Notes: generated by a model from the sequence alone, not told the origin. 64,000 nucleotides of DNA from DATKJS01 sp964551995 (GCA_964551995.1 CAZKFD010000016.1:1-64000), one strand, 5' to 3'; counted from the stretch's first letter, positions 1 to 8,375 are shown. Made by a program: numbers and translations.

Positions 1-481
1 ACTCTGCCCCCCTCAAAGTTCCTGAGCGTGACGAAGTTAACGTCTATCTGGATATGATGACCAGGAACCTCTTTGGCATACCGGCGAGTATGAATCGCTC
101 TGCGCGCTGAACTCTTTGGCAAGCGCCTCATCCCGTTTCTCACAAGGGTCCGATAGACTGTGGACTCTGAGGTTTTTATCCCATGGTAGCGCTCCAGGTA
201 CCACATGATTTTCTCAGGCCCGAGCTTATATGTCTGTCTGAGGCGAGGATCTTGTCAACGACCTCTTGAGATCATCTCCGGGGATCATTCAGGACAACGG
301 GTTTTTTCCTGGCCAATCCCGCTCTCCCTCCTTCCTTATAAGCTTTTTTCCATTCATAAAATGTCGACCTCGGCACCTCGAATGTGTGGCAAGTCTGGGT
401 CACACTTCGAGTAATCTCGGCAGACCTAAGAACTGTCCATTTGTAATGGATCCCAAATGCGTCTCGGACTTCTTTTTTCAT
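1..481 (-). pseudogene. IS481-family transposase remnant (broken, runs off the left edge)
   Basis: Read on the minus strand, the ATG at 481 has a strong AAAGGAGG ribosome binding site and opens a helix-turn-helix segment (STFYEWKKAYKEGGRAGLARK) typical of IS481/IS3-type transposases. A TGA at 272-274 interrupts it. The same frame continues with SQEVVDKILA, then a one-base frameshift near 240-250 leads into LRQTYKLGPEKIMWYLERYH and later GHHIQIDVNF, the junction into the rve integrase core as seen in IS481 transposases. The catalytic DDE domain would lie beyond base 1. With one nonsense codon and one frameshift this copy cannot make an intact transposase. The family call rests on recognised motifs. 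Confidence 0.8.
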
Positions 482-646
482 CTGCCAGACCTCCTTTATG
501 TAGCTTAGCAAATAGCATAAAGTGTCCAAGAAGATCTGACATATCTACACTGCTGGTCTATTACGAGAAGGCGTGGTCGGAAAAATGGCACTTCGATGTC
601 AGACACGGTGAATAATAAAACTTGAGGATGTACAAATCCTCTGTTT

Positions 647-1318
647 TTATAAGGGGAGTTGAGCGCTCTCCCCAAACCTATCCTTTTCCTTTGGCATTGT
701 TATTAAAAAAAGCATTGGTGGGATGAACGAGAAGGCAACTCCGATGATTATAATTGAATATAGAAGCCAAGGACCTCTGTGCTCGGGCAGAAAATAAAAT
801 GCAACGCAGATTAAATAACATAGTTGTGCAAAGATGAGGCTTGGGATATTCCCTGGCGTTACTTCTTCATCGTTCTTATGAGCCATGTACGATAGCGGCG
901 ACATCATTGTCCCGTATCCCCAAAGAAGATAAGGGATTTTTGACTTCTCGCCAGCCCTGTCCAGAAAATAAACAAACATGCCCATTACCCACAACGCTAT
1001 GATAGCGTTCGTGTAAAGCGAATTGAGAAAACTTAATATTGCAGGAAGCACTTTCTTTTTCTTCTCCGCAAGTTTTTCAAAAAGGATAACGAGTCCGGTG
1101 GAAGGGAGACTAACAAGACTGTATGCAAACACCATTCCAATACTAAAAAATATTCCAATTCCAATTGACTTCCAGTCTTTCAAAATAACTAGCCAAACTC
1201 CAGAGACTATTTCCGATGAAAAATTAATAATAAAGACAATGCCAACAAGGACTGAGAAAATAGCAAGCGCAATTTTGGCGAAAGACTCGAGAATAGAATG
1301 TCCTTTATTATGATTCAT
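647..1318 (-). CDS. Unknown multi-pass membrane protein, 223 aa
   Basis: The protein has about five to six hydrophobic segments (around residues 12-33, 40-72, 105-122, 160-178 and 185-208) with short charged loops such as EKLAEKKKK, so it should be an inner-membrane protein. I recognise no family motif. It is AT-richer than the core genes to the right. The start codon lies 14 bases from repeat A1, so the 5' untranslated region sits inside or against the repeat. The gene stands alone, flanked by the IS481 remnant and repeat A1, and is the first of a series of single minus-strand genes separated by the same repeat. No function can be assigned. Confidence 0.6.
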   Translation of the reverse strand: MNHNKGHSILESFAKIALAIFSVLVGIVFIINFSSEIVSGVWLVILKDWKSIGIGIFFSIGMVFAYSLVSLPSTGLVILFEKLAEKKKKVLPAILSFLNSLYTNAIIALWVMGMFVYFLDRAGEKSKIPYLLWGYGTMMSPLSYMAHKNDEEVTPGNIPSLIFAQLCYLICVAFYFLPEHRGPWLLYSIIIIGVAFSFIPPMLFLITMPKEKDRFGESAQLPL

Positions 1319-1331
1319 GCTTATTTACCGC

Positions 1332-1374
1332 GCTCAAGATACCACTTCCTTAGCGAGGTTTTCAAGCCGTGGGG
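1332..1374 (+). repeat. Repeat A, copy 1
   Basis: This copy reads GCTCAAGATACCACTTCC, then AGCGAGGTTTTCAAGCC. It matches the shared pattern GCTCACGATACCACCTC, TGAAGTGAGGTTTTCAACCC seen at seven other places in the first 11 kb. It lies 14 bases upstream of the minus-strand membrane protein gene. It ends in a run of nine G. Confidence 0.7.
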
Positions 1375-1423
1375 GGGGCATCATCCCTGAAAAGTGTGCC
1401 CGCGAAAATGTGAGGTTGAAAAC

Positions 1424-2005
1424 GGGACTGTAAGAAAAACTGAGTAAACCTCCTTGAACGGATAAAATAACTCAAGGAGGTACCGATGGCTCTGGACAAG
1501 GAGGAGCTGAAAAAGCTCCTCAAGGAGAAGGGCGTCAGGTTCCTGGACGATTTTAACGCCTTCATGCTGGAGATCAGCAAGGAGGTCGTCGAGACGCTCC
1601 TCGAGGGCGAGCTGACCGACCATCTGGGCTACGAAAAGCACGACCAGAAGGCCAAGGGCACCGGCAACGCCCGGAACGGGTTCACGTCCAAGACCTTCAA
1701 ATCGAAGTTCGGGGAGATCGGCCTGGAGGTTCCCCGGGACCGGCAATCCGATTTTGAGACGAGCTCGTCACCCCCTTCAAGTATCCCCACTGAGATCCCG
1801 GCACTGGTCTTTACGACGAATCCGATTGAGAGCCCGAACCGGAAGATCAAGAAAGCGGCCAGGAAGAAGGCGATCTTCCCCATAGACCAGCCGGTGATCC
1901 TAGCTATCGAGGCGGCGTTGAAGAAATCGGCTTTCCGTCACCGGGAGTGGGCAGTGATATACTCCCAGCTGATGATCTATTTGGGGGACCGGTTGGCGGA
2001 TCTGG
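1424..2005 (+). mobile_element. IS256-family element remnant with a large internal deletion
   Basis: The segment GGGACTGTAAGAAAAACTG at 1424 resembles the inverted-repeat end of IS256-family elements. It is followed by CAAGGAGG and the transposase start at 1486. The coding part keeps the N-terminal region (GNARNGFTSKTFKSKFGEIG, LEVPRDRQSDFE). It then jumps near base 1760 to the C-terminal region (FTTNPIESPNRKIKKAARKK and REWAVIYSQLMIYLGDRL). The catalytic core between them, about 200 codons, is gone, so the element is not autonomous. The right-hand inverted repeat is not evident; sequence after about 2005 belongs to the next gene. Confidence 0.8.
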
Positions 2006-2766
2006 CTCAAATGCGAAAACGGAGTTTACAAAGAAAGGCTTGCACTCCCAGGTCTGGAGCTGATCGCGCCTGTGGCCCGAGGCCTCGAAGCCAAGGCGGG
2101 AAGGGCGACGCGAGGCCGTCTGCATGGAGAGCGATCTCAGTGGCGTTGGGCCTCCTGATGATCACGGGCTTTTTGGCGCGCCCGGCCTCTTCGCATGGAC
2201 AGGAGTCAGAGCCGGCGTTTCCGCAGGAGAGCGTTTGGGCCTCCGGCATCGGCAACGGATTTCGGCGGGGCCTGTTCCAAGTGGGAGGCATGGCAGGGGC
2301 GGGCTTCGGCGTCAGGGCCTTCGGCGGCACGCTGGACCACGACTTGACCCTGGGATCGATAGATATTGGTTGGGTCATCACGGATGTCATGGCCTCGGAT
2401 AGATGGTACCGGGGGACCCTGGAATTTCTGATCGGGCTTTTTGGGGGATGGCAGTTCAAACCCGATACCCGCTACTTAGCCTGTCTGACGCCGTGCCTCC
2501 GGTATAGCTGGGTCACAGACAGTCGATGGGTTCCCTTCATTGAAGGTGGAGCCGGGATTTCTAGCACGAATATCGACGGGCCTGATCTGACGGGGCATTT
2601 CCAGTTTAACGTCCAGGGAGGCGCAGGCACCCGTTATTTCCTGACCGGGCGGACGGCGCTGACGTTCCAGTACCGCTGGTTGCATGTCTCGAATTTGGGC
2701 CTTCGGGAACCGAACAACGGGATAAATACACAGATGTTTTACATTGGGGTGTGTTCCTTTTTTTGA
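1486..2766 (+). CDS. PagL-like lipid A 3-O-deacylase, in-frame fusion behind an IS256 transposase remnant
   Basis: Residues 1 to about 173 of this 426-aa frame are the internally deleted IS256 transposase. From residue 176 (ATG at 2011) the protein is different: a signal-peptide-like core (ISVALGLLMITGFL, cut near ARPASSHGQ) and then about 190 residues of outer-membrane beta strands. Near the C-terminus RWLHVSNLGLREPNNG matches the His-Ser-Asn signature of PagL, where His and Ser are catalytic; the last residue is Phe, usual for a barrel. PagL removes the 3-O acyl chain of lipid A in the outer membrane. The natural start is probably ATG 2011, though its ribosome binding site is weak; GTG 2140 lies inside the signal peptide. 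Deacylase identity is fairly secure. Whether the fused frame is translated from 1486, where there is a good AAGGAGG site, is unknown. Confidence 0.7.
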   Translation: MALDKEELKKLLKEKGVRFLDDFNAFMLEISKEVVETLLEGELTDHLGYEKHDQKAKGTGNARNGFTSKTFKSKFGEIGLEVPRDRQSDFETSSSPPSSIPTEIPALVFTTNPIESPNRKIKKAARKKAIFPIDQPVILAIEAALKKSAFRHREWAVIYSQLMIYLGDRLADLAQMRKRSLQRKACTPRSGADRACGPRPRSQGGKGDARPSAWRAISVALGLLMITGFLARPASSHGQESEPAFPQESVWASGIGNGFRRGLFQVGGMAGAGFGVRAFGGTLDHDLTLGSIDIGWVITDVMASDRWYRGTLEFLIGLFGGWQFKPDTRYLACLTPCLRYSWVTDSRWVPFIEGGAGISSTNIDGPDLTGHFQFNVQGGAGTRYFLTGRTALTFQYRWLHVSNLGLREPNNGINTQMFYIGVCSFF

Positions 2767-2992
2767 GCTGCGGTTTCAATCGCCCCGCATCAGCCCCAAA
2801 CGGATTAGCCTCCATTATGTCCGCCGGTGTCAAGCCCAGGGCTTGCTGACGAAGCCCCCGCGGCATCCTCGCCGGTTTGGGGCGATGAGGGTGCGCCCGG
2901 AGAAATTCGAACTCCTGGTCTCCGGATTCGAAGCCCACGCTTACATCATCCGCGAGGTTTCCTAACTGTCAGATCGGAAATGACCTGCTCCC

Positions 2993-3058
2993 GCTCACGA
3001 TAACACTTCTGAAGTGAGGTTTTCAACCCAGGGCGCGTTCGGCGCCGGCGGCCGATAG
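2993..3058 (+). repeat. Repeat A, copy 2, with following GC hairpin
   Basis: GCTCACGATAACACTTCT followed by GAAGTGAGGTTTTCAACCCA, then a GC hairpin (GGCGCGTTCGGCGCC) near 3031-3048. It lies 227 bases past the PagL-like stop codon and leads into repeat B copy 1. Bases 2767-2992 hold nothing I can recognise. Confidence 0.75.
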
Positions 3059-3068
3059 CCCAGGAAGA

Positions 3069-3368
3069 GCTATTAGGCCGAAATGGTCATGGCCCAGACT
3101 CCAGGAAGTGGATTGCCGGGCTGAAGCGTGTCTGATCCAGATCAGCCCAGTTCAGCGCAATGAGGCCAATCATGTACTCGCCGACCACCATTTCCTTGCT
3201 TGCAAACTCACAACTCCGCCAGCCGACTTCACAATATACGGGCGGCGGCTGTTCAACGCGGAAAGGCCAGGAGAGGCGGGATTTTGGCCGGAAATTGGCG
3301 TGATTCCGTCCCTGATAATGTAGATCTGTGCTGAACCGGGCTTATCCTCGGATCCCTCAGAGGTTAAG
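3069..3368 (+). repeat. Repeat B, copy 1 (about 300 bp)
   Basis: Runs from CTATTAGGCC to CTCAGAGGTTAAG. It contains the perfect palindrome CTGATCCAGATCAG at 3132-3145 and the block CACCATTTCCTTGCTTGCAA near 3188-3207. Copies at 6073 and 9451 are collinear with it, with small indels. On the minus strand a frame reads FASKEMVVGEYMIGLIALNW, which looks coding, but single-base indels between copies break the frame. TCAGAGGT near the right end is the inverse of ACCTCTGA in repeat A copies 3, 4 and 8 (this A copy has ACTTCTGA). Confidence 0.7.
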
Positions 3369-3501
3369 CGGCTCTTGCAGGTAGGACTCTAGACATCAGG
3401 ATGATGCAGGGAGCGGCTGGCCGGACTGAGGGGCAACCGACGTACATAGATTAGATGCTAGCTATCCTGTTGATAAATTCCTTCTCCCCCTTGGAGGCCG
3501 T

Positions 3502-5061
3502 CTATTTGAGCGTGATGACCAAACGATGGCCGTCGAAACTCAATTCTCCAGGGCCAGAAGATTCCAATCGAAAATTTCCTTCTTGAATCTTAAGGCTTCT
3601 GAACCTCACATGCATCCCCTGGCCCAAGCCCAACGGTTTCTGATCAACAGTCACGGTACCAAGCCTCGGGATATAAAATATGAGGCCTTTTTTTCTGGCA
3701 CTCCAATCATCCCTTTCCAACACGCCGAATGATTGAAGCTGCAGACTGAAGCGGTCCTTCTTCAACGTATAGACGTCATAAAGGGGGCATAAGCACACCG
3801 AGCCCTGGTCCATCAGCCATTTCCTGGTCCGGCTGTAGCGGGACCGGCTGAGGCCTGTGTAGGAAAAATCGATCTCTACGCGCAGACCCTTCTGGGCTTC
3901 AAAAGCCGCAAGGGCTGCCTCGTACTCCTTCCGGTATGCCTTGGTGAGGGTTTCCGTGGAAACAAGTATTTTTCCAAGATCGTATTCGCCCTCGGCCTCA
4001 TTCAAAAGCTTCTTCATTCGTCCCTCATCAAGGCCGAGCTGCGCGGCAAAGAGCCCTCCAAACTCAAAAGCGGTTCCCGCCTGTTGGGCCTTGGGCTTCC
4101 AATCGATCTTTAGATAGTCGGCCAGGAGTCCTAAAGCAGCCCCCACAGGGTAGATTCTGTTCCTAAGCATGTCATCAGGCGCCACGGAATCGCTGGTGAT
4201 CCGGCTCTTGAAATCATCCAACAGTAAACCGGGCATCGACACCGAGGGCAGATCCGTTCGGAGCGCGTTCACCTTTTGAGGGATTGAGGATCTATATTTC
4301 AACTTCGTCAACAGCTCGACGCTCTTCATCTCCACGTAGCGAGCGGTTCCCTCACGGATTTCCTGCCCTTGCTCATAGCGTTTAACGAATGGATCAGCAT
4401 GCGTCCACCGCTCTTGACGTACGGCGACAAATTGTCCGAGCTTATTCACGGTGGCGTCATTATTCCCCGCATAGGCGGCTCGGAGCGCATCCATGAGGGC
4501 ACGCATTTCAAGGTAGGCTAAGGCCGTGTTCTGCCGGTCCAAGATGGGGTATCTCTCCTCACGCTCCCAAGGAATGTCGCCGAACTTCTCATCCTGGTAC
4601 TGATGAAACGCTTCATGGACGAGGAAGCCGAATAAATATATGGCGTCAGCGCGTTTCTCCGGGAACCCGACCGCCACAACCTTCTGTTTTCCGACTTCAA
4701 AACCAAAGGCGAGTTGCCCGATCAGGTCCCTATATTGGCCCTGGTGGTACAGGACATTAATCCCCAGATTCGGCCACTCTTTGGGATAAGAGGAGAATCC
4801 CTCGGCGTCCGGGGCGCCGTTAAAGAGCAGAGCCCATCTGCCTGGAACGTAGACTATAAACGACCTATCCGCGAGGTTATAGCCGGGCCAGATCCGGGAG
4901 GACTCGGCCTGGAAAAGACGGATTACACTTTCGCAAATGCTCAGGGCGGCGTAATCGTTATCCGTAAGTGGTGCTCTCTCGGAACGGTTGGCTGCCTGGA
5001 CGCCGACAAAAAGAATCGAAGCCATCGCAGCGATCGCAGTGAATTTTCCTGTTAAAGTCAC
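3502..5061 (-). CDS. Secreted HExxH zinc-metallopeptidase-like protein, 519 aa
   Basis: A signal peptide (GKFTAIAAMASILFVGVQA) predicts export. Around residue 148 the segment LVHEAFHQYQDEK holds an HExxH zinc site. About 90 residues later EGTARYVEMKSVELL supplies a downstream glutamate, as in gluzincin-type peptidases. The C-terminal 130 residues look beta-rich and are unassigned. The start is GTG at 5061 with GGAGG seven bases upstream. The gene stands alone: repeat B1 lies past its 3' end and repeat A3 about 160 bases before its 5' end. A smaller protein at 9853-10719 shares the HExxH plus EGxARYxE pairing, so the two are probably distant paralogues. Peptidase activity is inferred; the substrate is unknown. 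Confidence 0.7.
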   Translation of the reverse strand: MTLTGKFTAIAAMASILFVGVQAANRSERAPLTDNDYAALSICESVIRLFQAESSRIWPGYNLADRSFIVYVPGRWALLFNGAPDAEGFSSYPKEWPNLGINVLYHQGQYRDLIGQLAFGFEVGKQKVVAVGFPEKRADAIYLFGFLVHEAFHQYQDEKFGDIPWEREERYPILDRQNTALAYLEMRALMDALRAAYAGNNDATVNKLGQFVAVRQERWTHADPFVKRYEQGQEIREGTARYVEMKSVELLTKLKYRSSIPQKVNALRTDLPSVSMPGLLLDDFKSRITSDSVAPDDMLRNRIYPVGAALGLLADYLKIDWKPKAQQAGTAFEFGGLFAAQLGLDEGRMKKLLNEAEGEYDLGKILVSTETLTKAYRKEYEAALAAFEAQKGLRVEIDFSYTGLSRSRYSRTRKWLMDQGSVCLCPLYDVYTLKKDRFSLQLQSFGVLERDDWSARKKGLIFYIPRLGTVTVDQKPLGLGQGMHVRFRSLKIQEGNFRLESSGPGELSFDGHRLVITLK

Positions 5062-5220
5062 GCCGGACCTCCAGACATAAATTCGCCCGGCAATTCGTAG
5101 CGCTCATAATGTATACGTCACATACTCGGCGAAGGTTGCTCTTCCCATTTCCTAACTCTTTATGTTTATAAAAGGCCGTGTCAAGTTGAATTTGCAACTT
5201 TGAGGCCCTGACCCGCCCCA

Positions 5221-5258
5221 GCTCACGATACCGCCTCTGAAGCGAGGTTTTCAACTTG
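5221..5258 (+). repeat. Repeat A, copy 3
   Basis: GCTCACGATACCGCCTCTGA followed by AGCGAGGTTTTCAACTTG. It is preceded by GACCCGCCCC, which is also seen before copy 4, so the conserved block extends a little upstream. No repeat B follows; the next gene ends 69 bases later. Confidence 0.75.
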
Positions 5259-5326
5259 GGGTGTTCCCTTGCTCGCTACAAAACAAACATCTTCGCTGGC
5301 ACAGTTTTCAAGGATGAGCTCCTAGC

Positions 5327-5689
5327 TCAGAAGTTCGTCTTTGAATGGGGAATCTGGAATTGGCCCAGACGAGGTTTTTGATCGCGAGACCTCTGCCTCG
5401 GGCGCTGTCCCGCTTTCCTACAGAATGATATGATTTTCATCACGACGAATGAAACAATCGCACAAATGGCGAGAATCGCCAGAACTGTAATCGGTAGTTT
5501 TAGGTACATGGAATATGAAGAGTTCAGACCTGGCGTGCCAGTCCTGGCCAGATAGTTGGCGATGATCTCATAGCCGGCGAGTCTCCCAATTTTCAACATA
5601 TCAACTACGGGGGCAGCGACGAGGCCGAATCCAACCAGTGTCAACAGCACTGAAACCAAGAAGATCACGATTTTCTCCAACCGATTCAT
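5327..5689 (-). CDS. Unknown small membrane protein, two TM segments, about 120 aa
   Basis: I place the start at ATG 5689 (MNRLEKIVIF) because AAGGAGG lies seven bases upstream. Residues 5-30 and 68-90 are hydrophobic, and the tail is basic and polar (RKAGQRPRQRSRDQKPR), suggesting a cytoplasmic C-terminus. No known motif is visible. It is an isolated gene between repeats A3 and A4, with about 310 bases of leader containing no other gene. Confidence 0.55.
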   Translation of the reverse strand: MNRLEKIVIFLVSVLLTLVGFGLVAAPVVDMLKIGRLAGYEIIANYLARTGTPGLNSSYSMYLKLPITVLAILAICAIVSFVVMKIISFCRKAGQRPRQRSRDQKPRLGQFQIPHSKTNF

Positions 5690-5953
5690 TTCAAACCTCC
5701 TTAAGGTTATTGTTGGCCTGCTCAGCTGGTCCAAGATGAACCCGAGAGCTCACCTCGGTCGCCGCAGACTTCTTCATTGTTTTCATATTGGTGATTTTAG
5801 GGGAAACTCGGGATGTTACTTTTCTTTTAAGCTCGTTAGGTTCAGCTTCAATTAAGAAACGGTTAGATTCTTATTAATTCTGACAGAGCCCGGCATTTGA
5901 TGGATGACAGGGAAAAATGTGTGTAGGGCTTTGACAACCGAAAGCTTTGAAGT

Positions 5954-5980
5954 ATGCCCCGCGGCTCGCCGCGGGGGCAT
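5954..5980. other. Long perfect-arm hairpin, 12-bp GC stem
   Basis: ATGCCCCGCGGC and GCCGCGGGGGCAT face each other across a two-base loop, with one extra G in the right arm. Neither strand has a T-run after it, so it is not a standard intrinsic terminator. It sits between the small membrane protein gene and repeat A4. Confidence 0.6.
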
Positions 5981-6001
5981 TGACTCCGGTGACCCGCCCC
6001 C

Positions 6002-6062
6002 GCTCACGATACCACCTCTGAAGTGAGATTTTCAACCCATGGAGCCTCCGGCGGCGGCCGAC
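6002..6062 (+). repeat. Repeat A, copy 4
   Basis: GCTCACGATACCACCTCTGA followed by AGTGAGATTTTCAACCCA and a degenerate GC-rich tail. It is preceded by GACCCGCCCC as in copy 3 and leads into repeat B2 after about 10 bases. Confidence 0.75.
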
Positions 6063-6072
6063 AGCCTGGAAA

Positions 6073-6369
6073 GCTATTAGGCCAAAGTAATCATGGCCCA
6101 GACTCCAGGTATCGGCCGGCCGGGCTGAAGCGTATCTGATCCAGATCAGCCAGTTCTGCGCAACGAGGCCAATCATGTACTCGCCGACCACCATTTCCTT
6201 GCTTGCGAACGTACATTTTCGCCATCCCACTATTTATACGGGCCGGCGGCTGTTCAACGCGCAGAGGCGAGCAGAGGCGGGATTTTGGCGGAAATTTGGA
6301 ATGGGTCTGTATCTATTCTGCAAATCTGTACTGGTCCAGGCTTATCCTCGGATGCCTCAGAGGTTAAGC
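6073..6369 (+). repeat. Repeat B, copy 2
   Basis: Collinear with the copy at 3069. It has the palindrome CTGATCCAGATCAG (6136-6149), the CACCATTTCCTTGCTTGC block, and the end CTCAGAGGTTAAG. A one-base deletion just after the palindrome shifts the minus-strand frame compared with copy 1. Bases 6370-6520 after it are only weakly similar to the corresponding flanks of the other copies. Confidence 0.7.
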
Positions 6370-6520
6370 TGTTTTTTCCGGGCAGAATCTCGGCCCTCAG
6401 TTTGATGCTGGAATCGGCCGGCGGGGCTGAAGAGTGCTTGATTTGCCCTGATCTGCGACGCTCGGCAGACCATCGGAGCTAGGCAGGCAACGCATCCGTT
6501 TTGCCATAACCCAAATCCAT

Positions 6521-7126
6521 CTAATTCCACGAGCTGAGAAACTCCCAAAGGGAGGCGATTAGAAACAATGGGACGACCAGCGCATAGACACGGATGACAT
6601 CCTTGAACCCTTCGACTGGATAACCCAGAATTTTATTGCTGTCTTTGTACGCAGGATCCGCACGAAAGTAAGACAAACCGAGCTTGACCCCTACTCCCCC
6701 AGCCAAGCTGTAAGGGATGAGCTGTAGCAGCAGCGTCAACACATAATAGACGCCGCTCCTAGTTTTATGGAGCCGGCTCTGATGTCGACTGTCGACGGAG
6801 ACGATTCCTCCAATCCATCCCCTATAAACTGCCAGAGCGTAGGGAGCGATAACAGTAAGGCCCGTGATGGTCTCCGGTATGGCGCCGAGAACCAGGTTTT
6901 CGCCAAAATCCCAAAGCGCTGCCACGAGTTTCTTCCCCTTGTCGGAAGCGATGGCCGCACGATCGTTCACATGGGCCTTAGCCACGACCTTATCCCTGAA
7001 GTCCAGAGCGGTTTGTTGACCGTGATGGACCATCGCGGCTCCGGCGAGGACCGATAGTAGATAGGCCAACCCAACCGTCAGAATCTGGAGCCTGGCACGG
7101 TGGAGAGCTTGGAGAATGGCGACCAT
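6521..7126 (-). CDS. SpoIIM/DUF95-like membrane protein, 201 aa
   Basis: Hydrophobic segments lie near residues 15-35, 80-103, 122-150 and 178-197. The layout is an N-terminal TM, a charged soluble stretch (DFRDKVVAKAHVNDRAAI), then several TM segments with an internal glycine-rich stretch and a final VVPLFLIASLWEFLSS. This resembles the SpoIIM/DUF95 membrane family, but the match is by overall pattern only and could be wrong. ATG 7126 has no strong ribosome binding site. The gene is single, with repeat B2 past its 3' end and repeat A5 97 bases before its 5' end. Confidence 0.6.
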   Translation of the reverse strand: MVAILQALHRARLQILTVGLAYLLSVLAGAAMVHHGQQTALDFRDKVVAKAHVNDRAAIASDKGKKLVAALWDFGENLVLGAIPETITGLTVIAPYALAVYRGWIGGIVSVDSRHQSRLHKTRSGVYYVLTLLLQLIPYSLAGGVGVKLGLSYFRADPAYKDSNKILGYPVEGFKDVIRVYALVVPLFLIASLWEFLSSWN

Positions 7127-7222
7127 CTTCTATTCTATCCCCTACCTTGGAGTCGATGGGTCTAGACTCGTTGTCCTTCAGCCCGGCCCACAGCATCCTG
7201 GACTAGAAGCAGTGACCCACCC

Positions 7223-7290
7223 TCGTCACGATACCACCTTTAAGATTGGGTTTCCAACCTTTGGCGCCTCCGGCGCCGGCGGGCGATTGC
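7223..7290 (+). repeat. Repeat A, copy 5, with GC hairpin
   Basis: A diverged copy: GTCACGATACCACCTTTAAG followed by ATTGGGTTTCCAACC. It is followed by the clearest version of the hairpin, GGCGCC-TCC-GGCGCC (about 7264-7278). It is preceded by GTGACCCACCC. No repeat B follows. Confidence 0.65.
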
Positions 7291-7299
7291 TCATGGTGC

Positions 7300-7682
7300 C
7301 CTTCCAAACTGAGCGAAGCGTGGCTAAACCAGGATAGCATATGGGACTGTGGATCCAATGGCGGGGCATCGTCCTTCCCTATTCAGTGAATTAGACATAA
7401 ACGGGAGGGTCAAGGTTCCGGTGGGCCTTCTGGACTTCAAAGCCAATTCCGGTGCTATTGACTACTCCCACATTTTCCCCAGTTGGGACGCATTTCCCCT
7501 GGAATTTAGCGTTTTTTAATCGTCTTTCGTTTTGCGCTTTTTAGTCCAAATTAGCGTGGTTTAATCATTCGCTGGCCCACCGGCGGAACATGGCGGAAGG
7601 AGTCTATCCAAATTCCCTGGGGGTCGCCTTGGAGCTATCTCATAAATCTTGAGATGCCTCATTACTTAGCTGGCGAACCGCT
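7300..7682. other. Gene-free stretch with a short direct repeat
   Basis: I find no convincing coding frame. AATTTAGCGTTTTTTAATC (7503-7521) and AAATTAGCGTGGTTTAATC (7548-7566) form an imperfect direct repeat. The rest may be decayed mobile-element sequence, but nothing allows a family call. Confidence 0.4.
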
Positions 7683-8375
7683 TTACTTCTTTTTTAGTGT
7701 TTCAGCCCAAAGCTTCCAACCCTCATCGGTTGGTGCCCAAGAGGCTCCGCATTTTCTCTCGAAGGCTGAGGCTTTTTCATCATTATCATTGATTCTACGG
7801 AAATCAGGCCCTAACTCCTCTGCACTCGTTCCTCGTCTAATTTGTTGTGCCAATGGACTCTCAGCAAGGGCGTTTACTGCCCGCTCTATGCCTTTAAGAG
7901 CGCGAGTAAACCTCAAGTGGACTTTTCCGATATCGCTGTCATTCCATGTCATAGTACAAGAAACAAACTGGCTCTCAGTTAGACCGGTGACTTTTGGAAT
8001 CCCCAATAGCAAGACTGTCTTCCCGCGGTCCCCTTCCCAACTGGACTTATGAGACTCTTCGAAATTCTCGATTACGTACTCTATCCGGTTTTGGTATTCC
8101 TGCTCTAACGTAACCTTAGAATCCTCCTCCTTAGACGTACTTGGGATTGGGACTTGGGACCTAATCTCCCAGAACATTTGGATGTACCTTAGCTTTTGCG
8201 AACGGTTTAGCGAATTGAAATAATCCTGCTCGGATACCCACTCCCCGCGATTTAAATGTCTATACTGCATAATGGGTTTGTGCTGATCAAGCCATTTGTC
8301 GATATTGATGGGCTGGGCCGTCAGCCATGAGACCAAGGCTAGGAAACCTAACAATAAGAGTGCACTCTTCTTCAA
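7683..8375 (-). CDS. GWxTD-domain protein, exported, about 230 aa
   Basis: I prefer TTG 8375 (LKKSALLLLGFLALVS, cut near SWLTAQ) because AAGGAGG lies five bases upstream; a GTG at 8393 would place that site inside the gene. Past the signal peptide, QKLRYIQMFWEIR and NRIEYVIENFEES lead to SWEGDRGKTVLLLGIP, the order found in GWxTD domains (FW..R, then GWxTDRG...G.P). That domain of unknown function is frequent in Acidobacteriota and relatives. A trailing segment from about residue 150 has two Cys and is unassigned. The gene stands alone between repeats A5 and A6. Confidence 0.65.
   Translation of the reverse strand: MKKSALLLLGFLALVSWLTAQPINIDKWLDQHKPIMQYRHLNRGEWVSEQDYFNSLNRSQKLRYIQMFWEIRSQVPIPSTSKEEDSKVTLEQEYQNRIEYVIENFEESHKSSWEGDRGKTVLLLGIPKVTGLTESQFVSCTMTWNDSDIGKVHLRFTRALKGIERAVNALAESPLAQQIRRGTSAEELGPDFRRINDNDEKASAFERKCGASWAPTDEGWKLWAETLKKK

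Noticed and set aside
2875..2950. Possible tRNA fragment (TTCGAAT loop on the minus strand)
   Set aside because: A T-arm-like piece is visible, but the stem is imperfect and no matching 5' acceptor arm or anticodon arm can be found.
5874..6230. 118-aa minus-strand protein
   Set aside because: It is a translation of repeats B2 and A4; other copies of the repeats do not keep the frame.
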